Origin: Crocosphaera sp.
Lineage (GTDB): Bacteria; Cyanobacteriota; Cyanobacteriia; Cyanobacteriales; Microcystaceae
Direction of reading: 5' to 3'
Assembly (NCBI RefSeq): GCF_030064895.1
Contig: NZ_JASJEB010000007.1
Location: forward strand, 27,725-91,724
Length of the DNA: 64,000 nucleotides
This document shows, one piece after another, positions 1 to 8,708 of the stretch. The position numbers were made by a program, and so were the translations under genes. The notes beneath the pieces were generated by a model. It was not told the DNA's origin, searched no databases, and saw nothing but the letters and a program-made list of their open reading frames with translations. How positions within the stretch are numbered: position 1 is the first letter of the stretch; each line of letters starts with the position of its first letter.

Positions 1-2307
1 TTCATGTCTTTCTAAATAATCTAAAGTTAACCCTAATTTATTCCAAATTTCATGATCATCAGACTTAATTTTTAATGCTTTCTGCCAAGATTGGATCGCA
101 GCTTCATATCTTCCTAAACTTCTTAACCCATTTCCTCTACTATTCCAAGTCTCATATTTATTAGGTTGAAGACTTAAAGCTTTGTCCCAAGACAGAATTG
201 CCTCATCTAGCTTTCCTAAATTTTTCAATGTATTTCCTTTATTATTCCAAGCATAATAATCATCTGGATTAATCTTTAAAGCCTTATCATAAGAAGCCAT
301 CGCTTGTTCATATTTGCGTAAACTGTTTAACCCATTTCCTCGTCTATACCAAATTTCCGATTGATTAGGCTTCAATTCTAATGCTTTATCATAAGATGAA
401 ATTGCTTGTTCATATTGTTCTAAATCTTGTAATGCTATTCCTCTATAAAACCAAGCTTCATGTTTATCTGGTTTAATATTTAAGACCTTATTATAACAAG
501 CGATCGCTGCTTCGTATTTTTCTAACTCCAATAAATCATTTCCCTGATTATATTGATAGTTTTCCAAAGCATTTAACATATTTTTGCGACGTTCCCAAGT
601 GTCTTCGTAATCTGGTTTAATGGCTAAAACTTTATCATAAGACCTAATTGCTTCCTCATATCTTTCCCATGACTCTAATATATTTCCTCGCTTAAACCAT
701 GTTTCATAATCATTAGGATTTGCTTGTAAAAATTTATCATAAGATCCAATTGCTTTCTCATACTTTTCCGACTCAAAAAATTGATTTCCTTGATTATATT
801 GATACCTTACTAACTCCTCTAAAAGACTATTTTTTTTCTCCAATGCTTCTGGATAGTCTGGTTTAAGTTCAATAGCTTTGTCGTATGATTTTATTGCCTC
901 TTCTTTCCTGTCTAACTTCTGACAATTATCACCTCTTTTTAACCAAGCTTGAGGATAATCACCATTGATAACTCGTAATTTATCATAGACACCAATCGCT
1001 TTTTCATATTGTCCTAACTTCTCCCACATATCACCTAAATTTAACCAAGCCTTAGCATAATTTTCTTTAATTTCAATTGCTTTTTCATAAGACTTTATCG
1101 CTTCTTCATTCCTCCCTAATCTTTTTAAAAGATTCCCTCTAACATTCCAAAGATAATAGTCATTCGGTTCAATTTCCAAAGCTTTATCATAAGACCAAAT
1201 CATCTCTTCATCTCTTCCCAAACGACCTAACATATTTCCTCTATCACACCAAGCTTCATGACACTTAGGATTCAATTCTATTGCTTTCTCATAACTAGCG
1301 ATCGCCTCTTCATATTTCCCCAAATCAGCTAATTTAAAACCTTGATTATACAATTCAATAGCCTTAAAAATATCCAAGGGTTTTAATAAGCGATTTAATA
1401 AACCTTTCTTAGGTTTAGATGCGATTTCAAATTCACTTTGGATTCGAGTATTTCTAGGTTTATCTGCTATTAATTTAGTTGAAATAGACACATATTTATT
1501 ATACTTAATTTCGTCTAAAACTTCTGTTGCTGATATATATCTTTGTCGATAATCATAACGAATCATTCTATGTAAAATATCACCTAAATCATCACTAACA
1601 TCAGCTAAATGTCGCCAATCAATTTCTCCTGTCTCTTTATTTTTATATTTTTCTTTTAAAACCCCTGGAAAAACTCCTGTTAATGCTTGAATTCCTATCA
1701 TTCCTACTGCATAAATATCACTACTAAATTCAGGTTCTCCCATAGCTTGTTCACTTGGCATATATGCAGGTGTTCCAATAATAACCGTTTTAATTGTTTT
1801 ACCAGTCTCTTTAACAATTGTTCCTACCTGTTTAACTGCCCCAAAATCAATTAATACTAACTCACCGCTTTGACGACGCATAATATTACCAGGTTTAATG
1901 TCACGGTGAATAACATTATTTCCATGAACATGAGTTAATATTTCCAGAATATCTATTAATAACTTTTTAACATCCGACTCACTATATTTTTTCCCTGAGT
2001 TTAACTCATTATCTAAATTTTCTCCATCAATAAACTCTTGAACCAAATAAAATTCTTTGTCTTCTTCAAAATAAGCAAACAATTTAGGAATTTGGGGATG
2101 TTTCCCTAATTTATCGATAATTTTTGCTTCTTTATAAAATAAACCTTTAGCAATCTCTAGATGAGCTTCATCATCAGGTTTTAACTGTTTTACCACACAG
2201 CTAGGTTCATCAGGAAGATGAGTATCTTTAGCTAAAAATGTTTCTCCAAAGCTACCACTTCCTAAAGGTTCAATGATTTGATAACGTTCCCCTATTTGTT
2301 GTCCCAT
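1..2307 (-). CDS. Serine/threonine protein kinase with TPR repeats (partial)
   Basis: Hanks-type kinase that phosphorylates Ser/Thr on partner proteins; the TPR part probably recruits partners. The reading frame is open from ATG 2307 to the window edge (769 codons, 3' end outside). Kinase domain: Gly-rich loop GSGSFGETF near residues 17-24, ATP-binding Lys40 in CVVK, catalytic HRDIKPGN (Asp136), DFG (Asp154), and GTPAYMPSEQ as the activation/APE segment. From about residue 330 come at least twelve 34-residue TPRs (typical unit ends YDKALELKPN), two of them separated by longer helical linkers. AGAAG lies just before ATG 2307; a GTG one codon earlier is possible. No transmembrane segment is seen in the visible part. 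Substrate unknown. It is transcribed away from ndk. Confidence 0.92.
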   Translation of the reverse strand, partial: MGQQIGERYQIIEPLGSGSFGETFLAKDTHLPDEPSCVVKQLKPDDEAHLEIAKGLFYKEAKIIDKLGKHPQIPKLFAYFEEDKEFYLVQEFIDGENLDNELNSGKKYSESDVKKLLIDILEILTHVHGNNVIHRDIKPGNIMRRQSGELVLIDFGAVKQVGTIVKETGKTIKTVIIGTPAYMPSEQAMGEPEFSSDIYAVGMIGIQALTGVFPGVLKEKYKNKETGEIDWRHLADVSDDLGDILHRMIRYDYRQRYISATEVLDEIKYNKYVSISTKLIADKPRNTRIQSEFEIASKPKKGLLNRLLKPLDIFKAIELYNQGFKLADLGKYEEAIASYEKAIELNPKCHEAWCDRGNMLGRLGRDEEMIWSYDKALEIEPNDYYLWNVRGNLLKRLGRNEEAIKSYEKAIEIKENYAKAWLNLGDMWEKLGQYEKAIGVYDKLRVINGDYPQAWLKRGDNCQKLDRKEEAIKSYDKAIELKPDYPEALEKKNSLLEELVRYQYNQGNQFFESEKYEKAIGSYDKFLQANPNDYETWFKRGNILESWERYEEAIRSYDKVLAIKPDYEDTWERRKNMLNALENYQYNQGNDLLELEKYEAAIACYNKVLNIKPDKHEAWFYRGIALQDLEQYEQAISSYDKALELKPNQSEIWYRRGNGLNSLRKYEQAMASYDKALKINPDDYYAWNNKGNTLKNLGKLDEAILSWDKALSLQPNKYETWNSRGNGLRSLGRYEAAIQSWQKALKIKSDDHEIWNKLGLTLDYLERHE

Positions 2308-2441
2308 CACTTCTGAAATTAAGCCAGTATTCTGTAATTTTAATTCAGCTTTTTTTCTTTTACAAGATTATATGACAGTTGTTAAATTCTCCCTATGCTA
2401 ACCTAATTAAAAAGTTTAAGATATTCGCAGTCCCTCAAAAT

Positions 2442-2474
2442 TACAATTATCAATTATCCATTGCCCATTATCCA
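2442..2474. repeat. Short tandem repeat, caattatc/ccattatc type
   Basis: Degenerate 7-8 nt units (caattat, ccattgc, ccattat) in tandem in the gap between the kinase and ndk. Such short tandemly repeated sequences are common between cyanobacterial genes. No function is implied. Confidence 0.45.
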
Positions 2475-2513
2475 GTAAACTATATAATTGGAACAATCGG
2501 AAGGAGTTAGCGA

Positions 2514-2963
2514 GTGGAACGCACATTTATCATGATTAAACCCGATGGGGTACAACGGGGACTGGTGGGTGAAGTCATCGGTCGTTTTGAAACCAAAGGG
2601 TTTACCCTAGTGGGACTAAAATTTATGTCAGTGTCCCGAGAATTAGCTGAAGAACATTACGATGTCCATAAAGAACGTCCTTTCTTTGGCAGTTTAGTTG
2701 ATTTTATCTGTTCTTCTCCTGTTGTCGCTATGGTATGGGAAGGAGAAGGAGTTGTGGCCTCTGCACGGACATTGATTGGTGCAACTAACCCCTTATCTGC
2801 TGACCCTGGAACCATTCGCGGTGATTTTGGTGTTAGTGTCGGACGGAACTTAATTCATGGTTCTGATGCGATTGAAACCGCTCAAAAAGAGATTGCTCTT
2901 TGGTTTAGCGAAAAAGAGTTAGTCTCTTGGGAACCCACCGTTAACACCTGGTTATACGAATAA
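2514..2963 (+). CDS. ndk: Nucleoside-diphosphate kinase
   Basis: Transfers the gamma-phosphate of ATP to nucleoside diphosphates through a phospho-histidine; housekeeping, cytosolic. The 149-residue product is of normal length and starts with the family pattern [19 protein letters not shown]. The active-site histidine is His115 in NLIHGSDA. The start is GTG, chosen because GGAAGGAG lies about 8 nt upstream. A strong hairpin terminator follows directly, so it looks monocistronic. Confidence 0.97.
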   Translation: MERTFIMIKPDGVQRGLVGEVIGRFETKGFTLVGLKFMSVSRELAEEHYDVHKERPFFGSLVDFICSSPVVAMVWEGEGVVASARTLIGATNPLSADPGTIRGDFGVSVGRNLIHGSDAIETAQKEIALWFSEKELVSWEPTVNTWLYE

Positions 2964-2986
2964 ATATTAATCTAACATTTTTATTT

Positions 2987-3012
2987 AGGTGCGTCAAAAA
3001 CGCACCTTTTTT
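2987..3012 (+). terminator. Rho-independent terminator of ndk
   Basis: Perfect 8-bp stem aggtgcgt/acgcacct with loop caaaa, followed by a run of T, 23 nt after the ndk stop codon. Confidence 0.85.
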
Positions 3013-3047
3013 GCGCCGAATTAAACCCTATTGTTAAAGACGGGGTC

Positions 3048-3449
3048 TTATCCCATTAAAATAACATTATCAATGACATGAATGACTCCATTATCTGCTT
3101 CCACATCGGCAGCAATAACGGTGGCATTTTTAACTTCAAAACCGTCAGAACAATCAATAGAAATGGGAGAACCTTCTAAAGAAATAACAGAATTAACTTT
3201 AGCTAAATCTGCTTTCATTAGTTTACCTGCAACCACATGATATGTTAAAATACGCGCTAGTTGCGGTACATTTTGGACTAATGTTTGAATGGTTCCAGGA
3301 GGTAGTTTAGCAAAGGCAGCATCATTGGGGGCAAAAACTGTAAAAGGGCCTTCTCCTTTTAAAGCATCTACTAAATTAGCTGCTTTTACCGCAGTAACCA
3401 AGGTTTCAAAACCTTCTGTATTCACGGCAATATCAACAATATCAGGCAT
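3048..3449 (-). CDS. Fasciclin (FAS1) domain protein
   Basis: Single FAS1 domain, a fold linked to adhesion or extracellular matrix; the role in cyanobacteria is unclear. Both FAS1 conserved boxes are visible: [15 protein letters not shown] and, near the C-terminus, [21 protein letters not shown]. No signal peptide is present, so secretion is not supported by the sequence. The frame opens further to an ATG at 3473 (eight extra residues, MIKSELKK). I prefer ATG 3449 (MPDIVDIAV) because FAS1 proteins of this type begin about there; neither start has a convincing ribosome site. It converges with ndk. Confidence 0.85.
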   Translation of the reverse strand: MPDIVDIAVNTEGFETLVTAVKAANLVDALKGEGPFTVFAPNDAAFAKLPPGTIQTLVQNVPQLARILTYHVVAGKLMKADLAKVNSVISLEGSPISIDCSDGFEVKNATVIAADVEADNGVIHVIDNVILMG

Positions 3450-3764
3450 CTTTTTAAGCTCACTTTTGATCATCCTTTTTATTGATTATAAACTAAGAGT
3501 GACCTAAAATTATTATTGTTTTCTAATTTATCAATTTTATAATATTTAATCGGTTAAGGAGATTACTTGTTTACTTGGAATGACCATTAATAGAAGATTC
3601 TTCGTTTCTTCAGAATTAAACTTATATATGAGATTCGCAGTTCTCTCAGAATGAAAATTTAAAAGACAAATTTTTCTAGTATTTCTACGATCGCAGTTTT
3701 TAAAAGTATTCAAGATAATCTAAACATGCTAAACTAAAGTGTGTTCTATATTAGCTAATTTGAA

Positions 3765-4079
3765 ATGTTTTCTAAAGACAATCTTTTTGCTGTTTCTTTA
3801 TTTCCCTATTTGGGTTTTTTATGGTTTCTCTCTCGTTCTCCAGAAACTCCCCGTTTAGCTTTAATTGGTTTCTATGTTTTATTAGTATTTGTTGCTGTAA
3901 CTATTCCTGCTGGAATTTATGCTAGAGTTCACTATGGTGCAGAATTAGCTAATGTTGATTGGTTACATGGTAGCGCAGAATCTTTCTTAACTTTATCTAA
4001 TATTTTAGTTGCTTTGGGTTTCCGTCAAGGAATTATAGAATATCAGAAGAAACAAGAAGAAACACAAACGAATGATTAA
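3765..4079 (+). CDS. DUF3593-like small membrane protein
   Basis: A 104-residue hydrophobic protein with about three membrane segments (roughly residues 8-25, 31-52 and a weaker one near 70-88) and a charged C-terminal tail rich in Gln, Glu and Lys. The motif LFPYLGFLWFLSRSPETP matches what I remember of DUF3593, a family of unknown function shared by cyanobacteria and plastids. Its 3' end overlaps the opposing Uma2 remnant by 3 nt. Function not known; the family assignment is from memory. Confidence 0.72.
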   Translation: MFSKDNLFAVSLFPYLGFLWFLSRSPETPRLALIGFYVLLVFVAVTIPAGIYARVHYGAELANVDWLHGSAESFLTLSNILVALGFRQGIIEYQKKQEETQTND

Positions 4080-4249
4080 CCAAGACTGATAATTTTTTTA
4101 ACAGGGATAACTACATTTGTCAAACATAAAGGAGTAATATTTCACTCAGTTAGAGTTAATTCTGTTGTATAATTTCCTTGATCTAAATCTCTAAATACTT
4201 TTAGTTGGTTATTGTTTAAATCAACCATCCAATATTTTTTTTCTTTGTT
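4076..4249 (-). pseudogene. Remnant of a Uma2/DUF820-family gene (C-terminal part)
   Basis: Read on the minus strand, this stretch gives a C-terminal Uma2-like pattern (KKYWMVDLNNNQLKVFRD, then TTELTLTE) interrupted by an in-frame TGA at 4142-4144. Reading through it continues as NITPLCLTNVVIPVKKIISLG and a final stop at 4076-4078. The upstream part of the domain is missing or frame-shifted. Uma2 proteins are PD-(D/E)XK-fold proteins that are very abundant in cyanobacteria. The remnant is recognised by pattern only. Confidence 0.5.
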
Positions 4250-4480
4250 TAATCTCTAAAGTCAAATTGTCTATCAATCGCAAACAATCCCGAATTTTTA
4301 TGAATTATTTAAGTCATTTGTATCTTGATAAGATTCTATAGTAACTTTCTTGAGACAGTTATGAGCATACAATGTGACAATTATTAAACTGTCCCCCATC
4401 TATTGAATTTCAAAAGTTATGACTCTACGATTGTATTATATCGATAATTAATCGATACTATGTGGTGTGAGTGAGTTAGT

Positions 4481-4529
4481 AGAAAAACACTTGGGGTCGA
4501 AACACGGCAAGACTCCCGAGTGTTTTTCT
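4481..4529. other. Long hairpin (15-bp stem)
   Basis: The arms 4481-4495 and 4515-4529 pair over 15 positions (agaaaaacacttggg with cccgagtgtttttct, one G-T wobble). The loop can form a further short gtc/gac pairing. A T-run (cgtttt) follows on the plus strand. It lies in the gap before a minus-strand gene, so it may be a bidirectional terminator or a structured RNA. The rest of 4250-4718 shows no gene that I recognise. Confidence 0.5.
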
Positions 4530-4718
4530 CGTTTTAATCAAAAAACTCTAAAAAAATCATGTATCTTAACAATTTTAAGACAGATGACAATCAAAACTAA
4601 AGATTAAAAAGTGGTGAGCAAGTTTGGAAAATCTCTTGATTAGCCGAAAAATTAAATCTCTTGCCCACTCTACAAACTAAATTCTACCCACAGTCCCTAT
4701 TTAATCAACTTTTCAGCT

Positions 4719-5894
4719 TTATTTTACTGGCATTGGAAGTTGAGACTTGGAAGAATAATTGAGTTGTGTTGTGAACTTCTCGAGATTTTCTGGTCGATAG
4801 TTAGGGTTATCTTGCCAACGTTTCTTGACACTTTCGTGCAGATCAGCAAAATTATCCGTGGTTATCTCACGACCTGGGTTTCCCAAAATATTCCATGAAA
4901 GGGGACTCAATATCTTCCAGAGTAATGAGGATGTATCATTCATCGGTGCCATATAATTGGGGCTAACTCCCCTAACGATTGTTCCATTAATGGGATGGGT
5001 AACAAGACCGCGATCTAGTGATAATCCTAACCTTTCAACTTGTTCCATCATCCAATCCAAAGCACCATCGGATAATCCCCGTTCACTTGAACCACCACCC
5101 ACATCACCATGAGTACCAGGAAACCAAACCTGAGTTACGTTTTGGCTAGGTTCCATCAGGGTTACGTCAAAAACGTGGCGATTTTCATCAATGGCAACCG
5201 CATGGAAGGCGTTTTCAACCATAGAATTAACCTTGTGATCATGAAAACTATGTCCTTCATTGATTATTTCATCTAAGGGTAGAGAACTAATCAGATCGGG
5301 AATGCCTAAAGAAGCAACGGTATCCCAACAACATAACGCTTTAATGGGAACTTGATATTTATCTGGACTGCCATGTGCATATTCTTGGCGAAATTCCCTC
5401 GCCGTTTTCCCTTGCGGTTTTTTATGCTCATTGAGCCGATCACGATAAATCTCATAGGCTTTTGGTATTTGTCGGATATTTTCTCGTTTTAAGAGACCGC
5501 TATTATAAATTAATCCGGCTAAAGAGCGAACAGTGTAAGCACCACGACTAAAACCAAAGAGATAAATTTCGTCTTCTGGTTGATAATTTAGACAAAGAAA
5601 ATGATAAGCATCCAAAATTTTGTAGTCAATTCCCAAGCCGAAAGCTCCTCCTAAGAATTGAATCGGCAGGTCTATTGCTTTTCCTGCTGCTTGCATCCAA
5701 GTATCTATTGCGTTACTTTCTATGTTATTAATTTGTTTTGCCCCAATTCCTTCGTCATAGTAGACAATTTGAGGAATATTCTCAACATCATCTATCGGTT
5801 TTATGGCTTGAGCTATTTTAACCACATTGGTCGGATAGCCTTTAGATAAATCTTGCCACGTACCATCACAACAGACAATAAGACGGTTTTTCAT
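4719..5894 (-). CDS. DUF2235 (Tle1-like) alpha/beta-hydrolase protein
   Basis: DUF2235 proteins share an alpha/beta-hydrolase core with Tle1-type phospholipase effectors; the substrate here is unknown. Visible motifs: RLIVCCDGTWQ at the N-terminus, the nucleophile elbow LFGFSRGAYTVRSLAG (GxSxG), and HGDVGGG followed by ALDWM in the C-terminal half. The start is set at 5894 because AGGAGG lies about 8 nt upstream; a 32-residue upstream extension in the open frame has no such support. Product about 391 residues, cytosolic by appearance. A paralogue lies at 20127-21275. Confidence 0.88.
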   Translation of the reverse strand: MKNRLIVCCDGTWQDLSKGYPTNVVKIAQAIKPIDDVENIPQIVYYDEGIGAKQINNIESNAIDTWMQAAGKAIDLPIQFLGGAFGLGIDYKILDAYHFLCLNYQPEDEIYLFGFSRGAYTVRSLAGLIYNSGLLKRENIRQIPKAYEIYRDRLNEHKKPQGKTAREFRQEYAHGSPDKYQVPIKALCCWDTVASLGIPDLISSLPLDEIINEGHSFHDHKVNSMVENAFHAVAIDENRHVFDVTLMEPSQNVTQVWFPGTHGDVGGGSSERGLSDGALDWMMEQVERLGLSLDRGLVTHPINGTIVRGVSPNYMAPMNDTSSLLWKILSPLSWNILGNPGREITTDNFADLHESVKKRWQDNPNYRPENLEKFTTQLNYSSKSQLPMPVK

Positions 5895-6032
5895 AATAAC
5901 TAACCTCCTGCTTCTGTATCGTTCTAGAAGAGTTGAAAAAACAAATTTATTTGTTCTAGTTCCATTATTACAAGAGTTTTTAATTATCAAGGCAAGAAAG
6001 AAGCAAAAATTAACGACATCAACAATGATATT

Positions 6033-6060
6033 GTAGGGGTCAACGGACGTTGACCCCTAC
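6033..6060. repeat. 28-nt palindrome, copy 1
   Basis: gtaggggtcaacg/cgttgacccctac with a 2-nt centre. A second, perfect copy lies at 16394-16421. This is a dispersed intergenic repeat, here just 3' of the minus-strand gene at 6070-6504, where it could also end transcription. Confidence 0.75.
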
Positions 6061-6069
6061 CAGAACGTA

Positions 6070-6504
6070 TTATTTTTCCCGAATAAAAGGGGAGTCCCCT
6101 GCTTTGTTAGGGTGGAGATGCTGGAGCAAAAAATCAACGGTGGTTTGGTTGAGCCAACCTTTGAATACTGCTAAAGCCCCTATTCTCATCCACATTCTCC
6201 CTTGTCCCTGTTCTGCTAAAATGTCACTAAGTTGATGGTCATCGATTAAGCCCGCTTCTCTTAGATAGTAGCCTAAAGATTGGGGAGTTCCTTGTTGAGC
6301 TTGTTGGATAACCTTTTCCCACTCCTCAGCGAAAAAATCGGCGGTTTGTTGTTTAATCCAACCTTTTTGAGCTAAAATCTCCCCTAGACGGCGTTGAGGA
6401 TTATTCTTTTGTTCTTTGAGTGCCGTCTCAAGCTGATAGTGACTGATAAGTTTGGCCTCTTGTAAGATAGTTCCTAAACGTTTTTTTGTCTGTGCTTTAG
6501 ACAT
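6070..6504 (-). CDS. Stand-alone MshEN / T2SSE-N-like protein
   Basis: 144 residues made of repeats of the type RLGxxLxxxxLIxxxxLxxALxxQ (residues about 9-30 and 39-60, and a degenerate pair in the C-terminal half). This resembles the N-terminal domain of GspE/PilB-type ATPases; in MshE it binds c-di-GMP. No ATPase domain is attached. A shorter relative is encoded at 58195-58392. If the domain is functional it could be a soluble c-di-GMP sensor or partner of pilus or secretion ATPases; this is inference. Confidence 0.72.
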   Translation of the reverse strand: MSKAQTKKRLGTILQEAKLISHYQLETALKEQKNNPQRRLGEILAQKGWIKQQTADFFAEEWEKVIQQAQQGTPQSLGYYLREAGLIDDHQLSDILAEQGQGRMWMRIGALAVFKGWLNQTTVDFLLQHLHPNKAGDSPFIREK

Positions 6505-6590
6505 GAAACTTCCTCTCTGCCAGTAATTTTACTCCTTTACCCTATTATTCCCAAATTTGTCTGGTTAGTTTCACTGAGAAGAAATTTTAT

Positions 6591-7151
6591 TTAGACACTA
6601 CATACAATAGAAGTTTGAGCAGCATCCAGTTCTTGACAAATGAACTTTTTAATGCTCTGTAACACATCAAAGCCACCGTCTTTTAACCATTGGGGTGCAT
6701 TCTCTTCTCTTTGTACGTTATACACACAATCAGCCCGAATTGTCCACTGTGCAATTCTTTCGGCTTTTTCGGCTTCAATTCCTCGATAAATCAGTTGTTC
6801 TTTGAACCAGTCTCGACTACTACTGGTGAGAAAAATGACCCGAATGGAACAGTGTTTTGCATATTTTTCTTGAGGGGTTCCAAAGGATAAAATCCCCACT
6901 AATAAGTATAGGAATTCTCGGGAGACAAAATCTAGGGGATATTCTTTCAAAGCTAGGGTAAAATCCGTTAGAGAAATATTGCAGCTATCGTCACGACAGC
7001 GTGCATTTAGATTAGCATCAATGACTGCGATCGCATTATTAATTAGGCCTTTAACTTCTTTGGTTTCAGGAGATAATTCCTCAAAAAAAGTAAAAGCATT
7101 CTCTAATACTTGACTAATAACATCTCTGGGCAATTCTACAAAGCTCATCAT
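6591..7151 (-). CDS. Conserved-looking hypothetical protein
   Basis: 186 residues, soluble, mixed helical, with several cysteines (CRDDSC near residue 52, one near 142, CSV at the end). I do not recognise a family. Two adjacent start codons (MM); either gives the same protein within one residue. It lies between an MshEN-like gene and egtD, with 86 nt to the former. Codon use looks like that of its neighbours, so I take it as real. Confidence 0.65.
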   Translation of the reverse strand: MMSFVELPRDVISQVLENAFTFFEELSPETKEVKGLINNAIAVIDANLNARCRDDSCNISLTDFTLALKEYPLDFVSREFLYLLVGILSFGTPQEKYAKHCSIRVIFLTSSSRDWFKEQLIYRGIEAEKAERIAQWTIRADCVYNVQREENAPQWLKDGGFDVLQSIKKFICQELDAAQTSIVCSV

Positions 7152-7486
7152 GGCTTTTACCTACCTTATGGTGTGACTGATAAGAACTTTTATGCTCCCT
7201 ACCTATTAGTATAAACCTATTTGTTTTTTGCAGTGTTTATTTTTGATAATTATTCATTAAAAAACATTAATCTTAATTTTTCCTTGATCTAAATCAGTAT
7301 CATAATTATTCCTTATTTTTCAAGATGAACAAAGTTAATTTTAATGCTGACAAAAGTTATGGTATTGCGACGGAAGAAAATATCTGAAGCATTTAAAAAA
7401 TTTTTTCCCTTGATAATTTGTTTTTTGAGGCTAAACTGTTTTAAAATAAGAATGCCAAATTTTATGAGAATCATTTGAGTTATCCT
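7152..7486. other. Intergenic region, divergent promoters expected
   Basis: About 335 nt between two divergent genes. It is very AT-rich, with no repeat, RNA gene or clear hairpin that I can see. Promoters for both neighbours should lie here but none stands out. Confidence 0.4.
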
Positions 7487-8494
7487 ATGTTAAATCCAAC
7501 TCAACCAGAACATTTTCAAATTGAGTATTTAGAACCCCTTGAAACAAGAAAGGACTCAAAAAAATCCTGGGGACAAGATATAAAAGAAGGGTTGAGTCAA
7601 CGTCCTAAAACTATACCAGCTAAATATTTTTATGACGATCAAGGATCTCAATTATTTGAACAAATTTGTGAGCTACCAGAATACTATCCTACTAGAACAG
7701 AGGCTAGTATTTTAAGACAATATGCTGAGGAAATTGTTCAAATTACAGGTATTTGTGAATTGGTGGAATTAGGAAGTGGGAGTTCTACCAAGACTCGCTT
7801 ACTATTAGATGCTTATCATCAGGAAAATGAGGTATTCAAATATATGCCTATTGATGTCAGTGCAGGAATTCTTAAAGAAAGTGCTATCCAATTAAAACAA
7901 GATTATAATTCCTTACAAATTAAAGGATTGGTTGGAACTTATGAGCAAGCATTAACTCAATTAAAACCCAGTGCTTGGCCAGCAAGAATGCTCTTCTTTT
8001 TAGGAAGTTCAATCGGCAATTTCAGTGAGAGTGATTATGATAATTTCCTAAACAAAATTGCAGAGGTTTTAGAAAATGGAGATTATTTTTTATTAGGAAT
8101 AGATTTACAAAAGCCCAAATCTACTTTAGAAGCAGCTTATAATGATAGTCAAGGAGTAACGGCTGCTTTTAACTTAAATATGCTGACTCATTTAAACAAT
8201 AAATTTGAGGGTAACTTTGATATAGATAATTTTAAACATGAAGCTATTTATAACCAAGATAAAAAGCAAATTGAAATGTATTTATTGTCTGAAAAAGAAC
8301 AAGAAATAAGTCTAAAAAAACTTGAATTAAAGGTAAAATTACAAAAAGGAGAAAAAATATTGACAGAAATTTCTCGTAAGTTTGATGTGGAGAAAACTAA
8401 GGATAAATTAGAGTCTAAACAATTAAAAAATCTTAAAGTATTCACGGATGAAAATCAATGGTTTGCTTTAATCCTTTGCCAAGTTGTAAAATAA
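7487..8494 (+). CDS. egtD: L-histidine N-alpha-methyltransferase (EgtD-like)
   Basis: SAM-dependent enzyme that trimethylates histidine to hercynine, the first step to ergothioneine. Features: the N-terminal PKTIPAKYFYDDQGSQLFEQICELPEYYPTRTE-type block of the family (seen at about residues 42-75), the SAM-binding LVELGSGSSTKTRLLL, and FFLGSSIGNF. The length, about 335 residues, is normal. The start is uncertain: ATG 7487 is chosen; a TTG at 7475 would add four residues and no good ribosome site favours either. The gene 214 nt downstream is a sulfoxide synthase, the expected partner. Confidence 0.88.
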   Translation: MLNPTQPEHFQIEYLEPLETRKDSKKSWGQDIKEGLSQRPKTIPAKYFYDDQGSQLFEQICELPEYYPTRTEASILRQYAEEIVQITGICELVELGSGSSTKTRLLLDAYHQENEVFKYMPIDVSAGILKESAIQLKQDYNSLQIKGLVGTYEQALTQLKPSAWPARMLFFLGSSIGNFSESDYDNFLNKIAEVLENGDYFLLGIDLQKPKSTLEAAYNDSQGVTAAFNLNMLTHLNNKFEGNFDIDNFKHEAIYNQDKKQIEMYLLSEKEQEISLKKLELKVKLQKGEKILTEISRKFDVEKTKDKLESKQLKNLKVFTDENQWFALILCQVVK

Positions 8495-8514
8495 GCAGTA
8501 AAACAACCTTCTAG

Positions 8515-8545
8515 GCTGTAACAAATTGTCTGCTTATGTTACAGC
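8515..8545 (+). terminator. Hairpin after egtD
   Basis: 8-bp stem gctgtaac/gttacagc with a 15-nt loop, followed by atgaaaaaataa rather than a T-run on the plus strand. It may attenuate or protect the transcript. A gaggcag-type tandem repeat lies at about 8588-8609. Confidence 0.4.
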
Positions 8546-8708
8546 ATGAAAAAATAAGTGCCTGGACAAAAATAAACTTTACAGTTGAGAAGAGGCAGGA
8601 GGCAGGAGTAAGGCTAAAACTATATTTACATAAGTTAATACAGTGCTGTTTACTTATGTCCGACTACTTAAAATGTACATTTTTTATCAACAGTAACTAG
8701 AAATTATC

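Noticed and set aside
7290..7345. Possible coding remnant before egtD (minus strand)
   Set aside because: Short open text with no start codon and no recognisable family.
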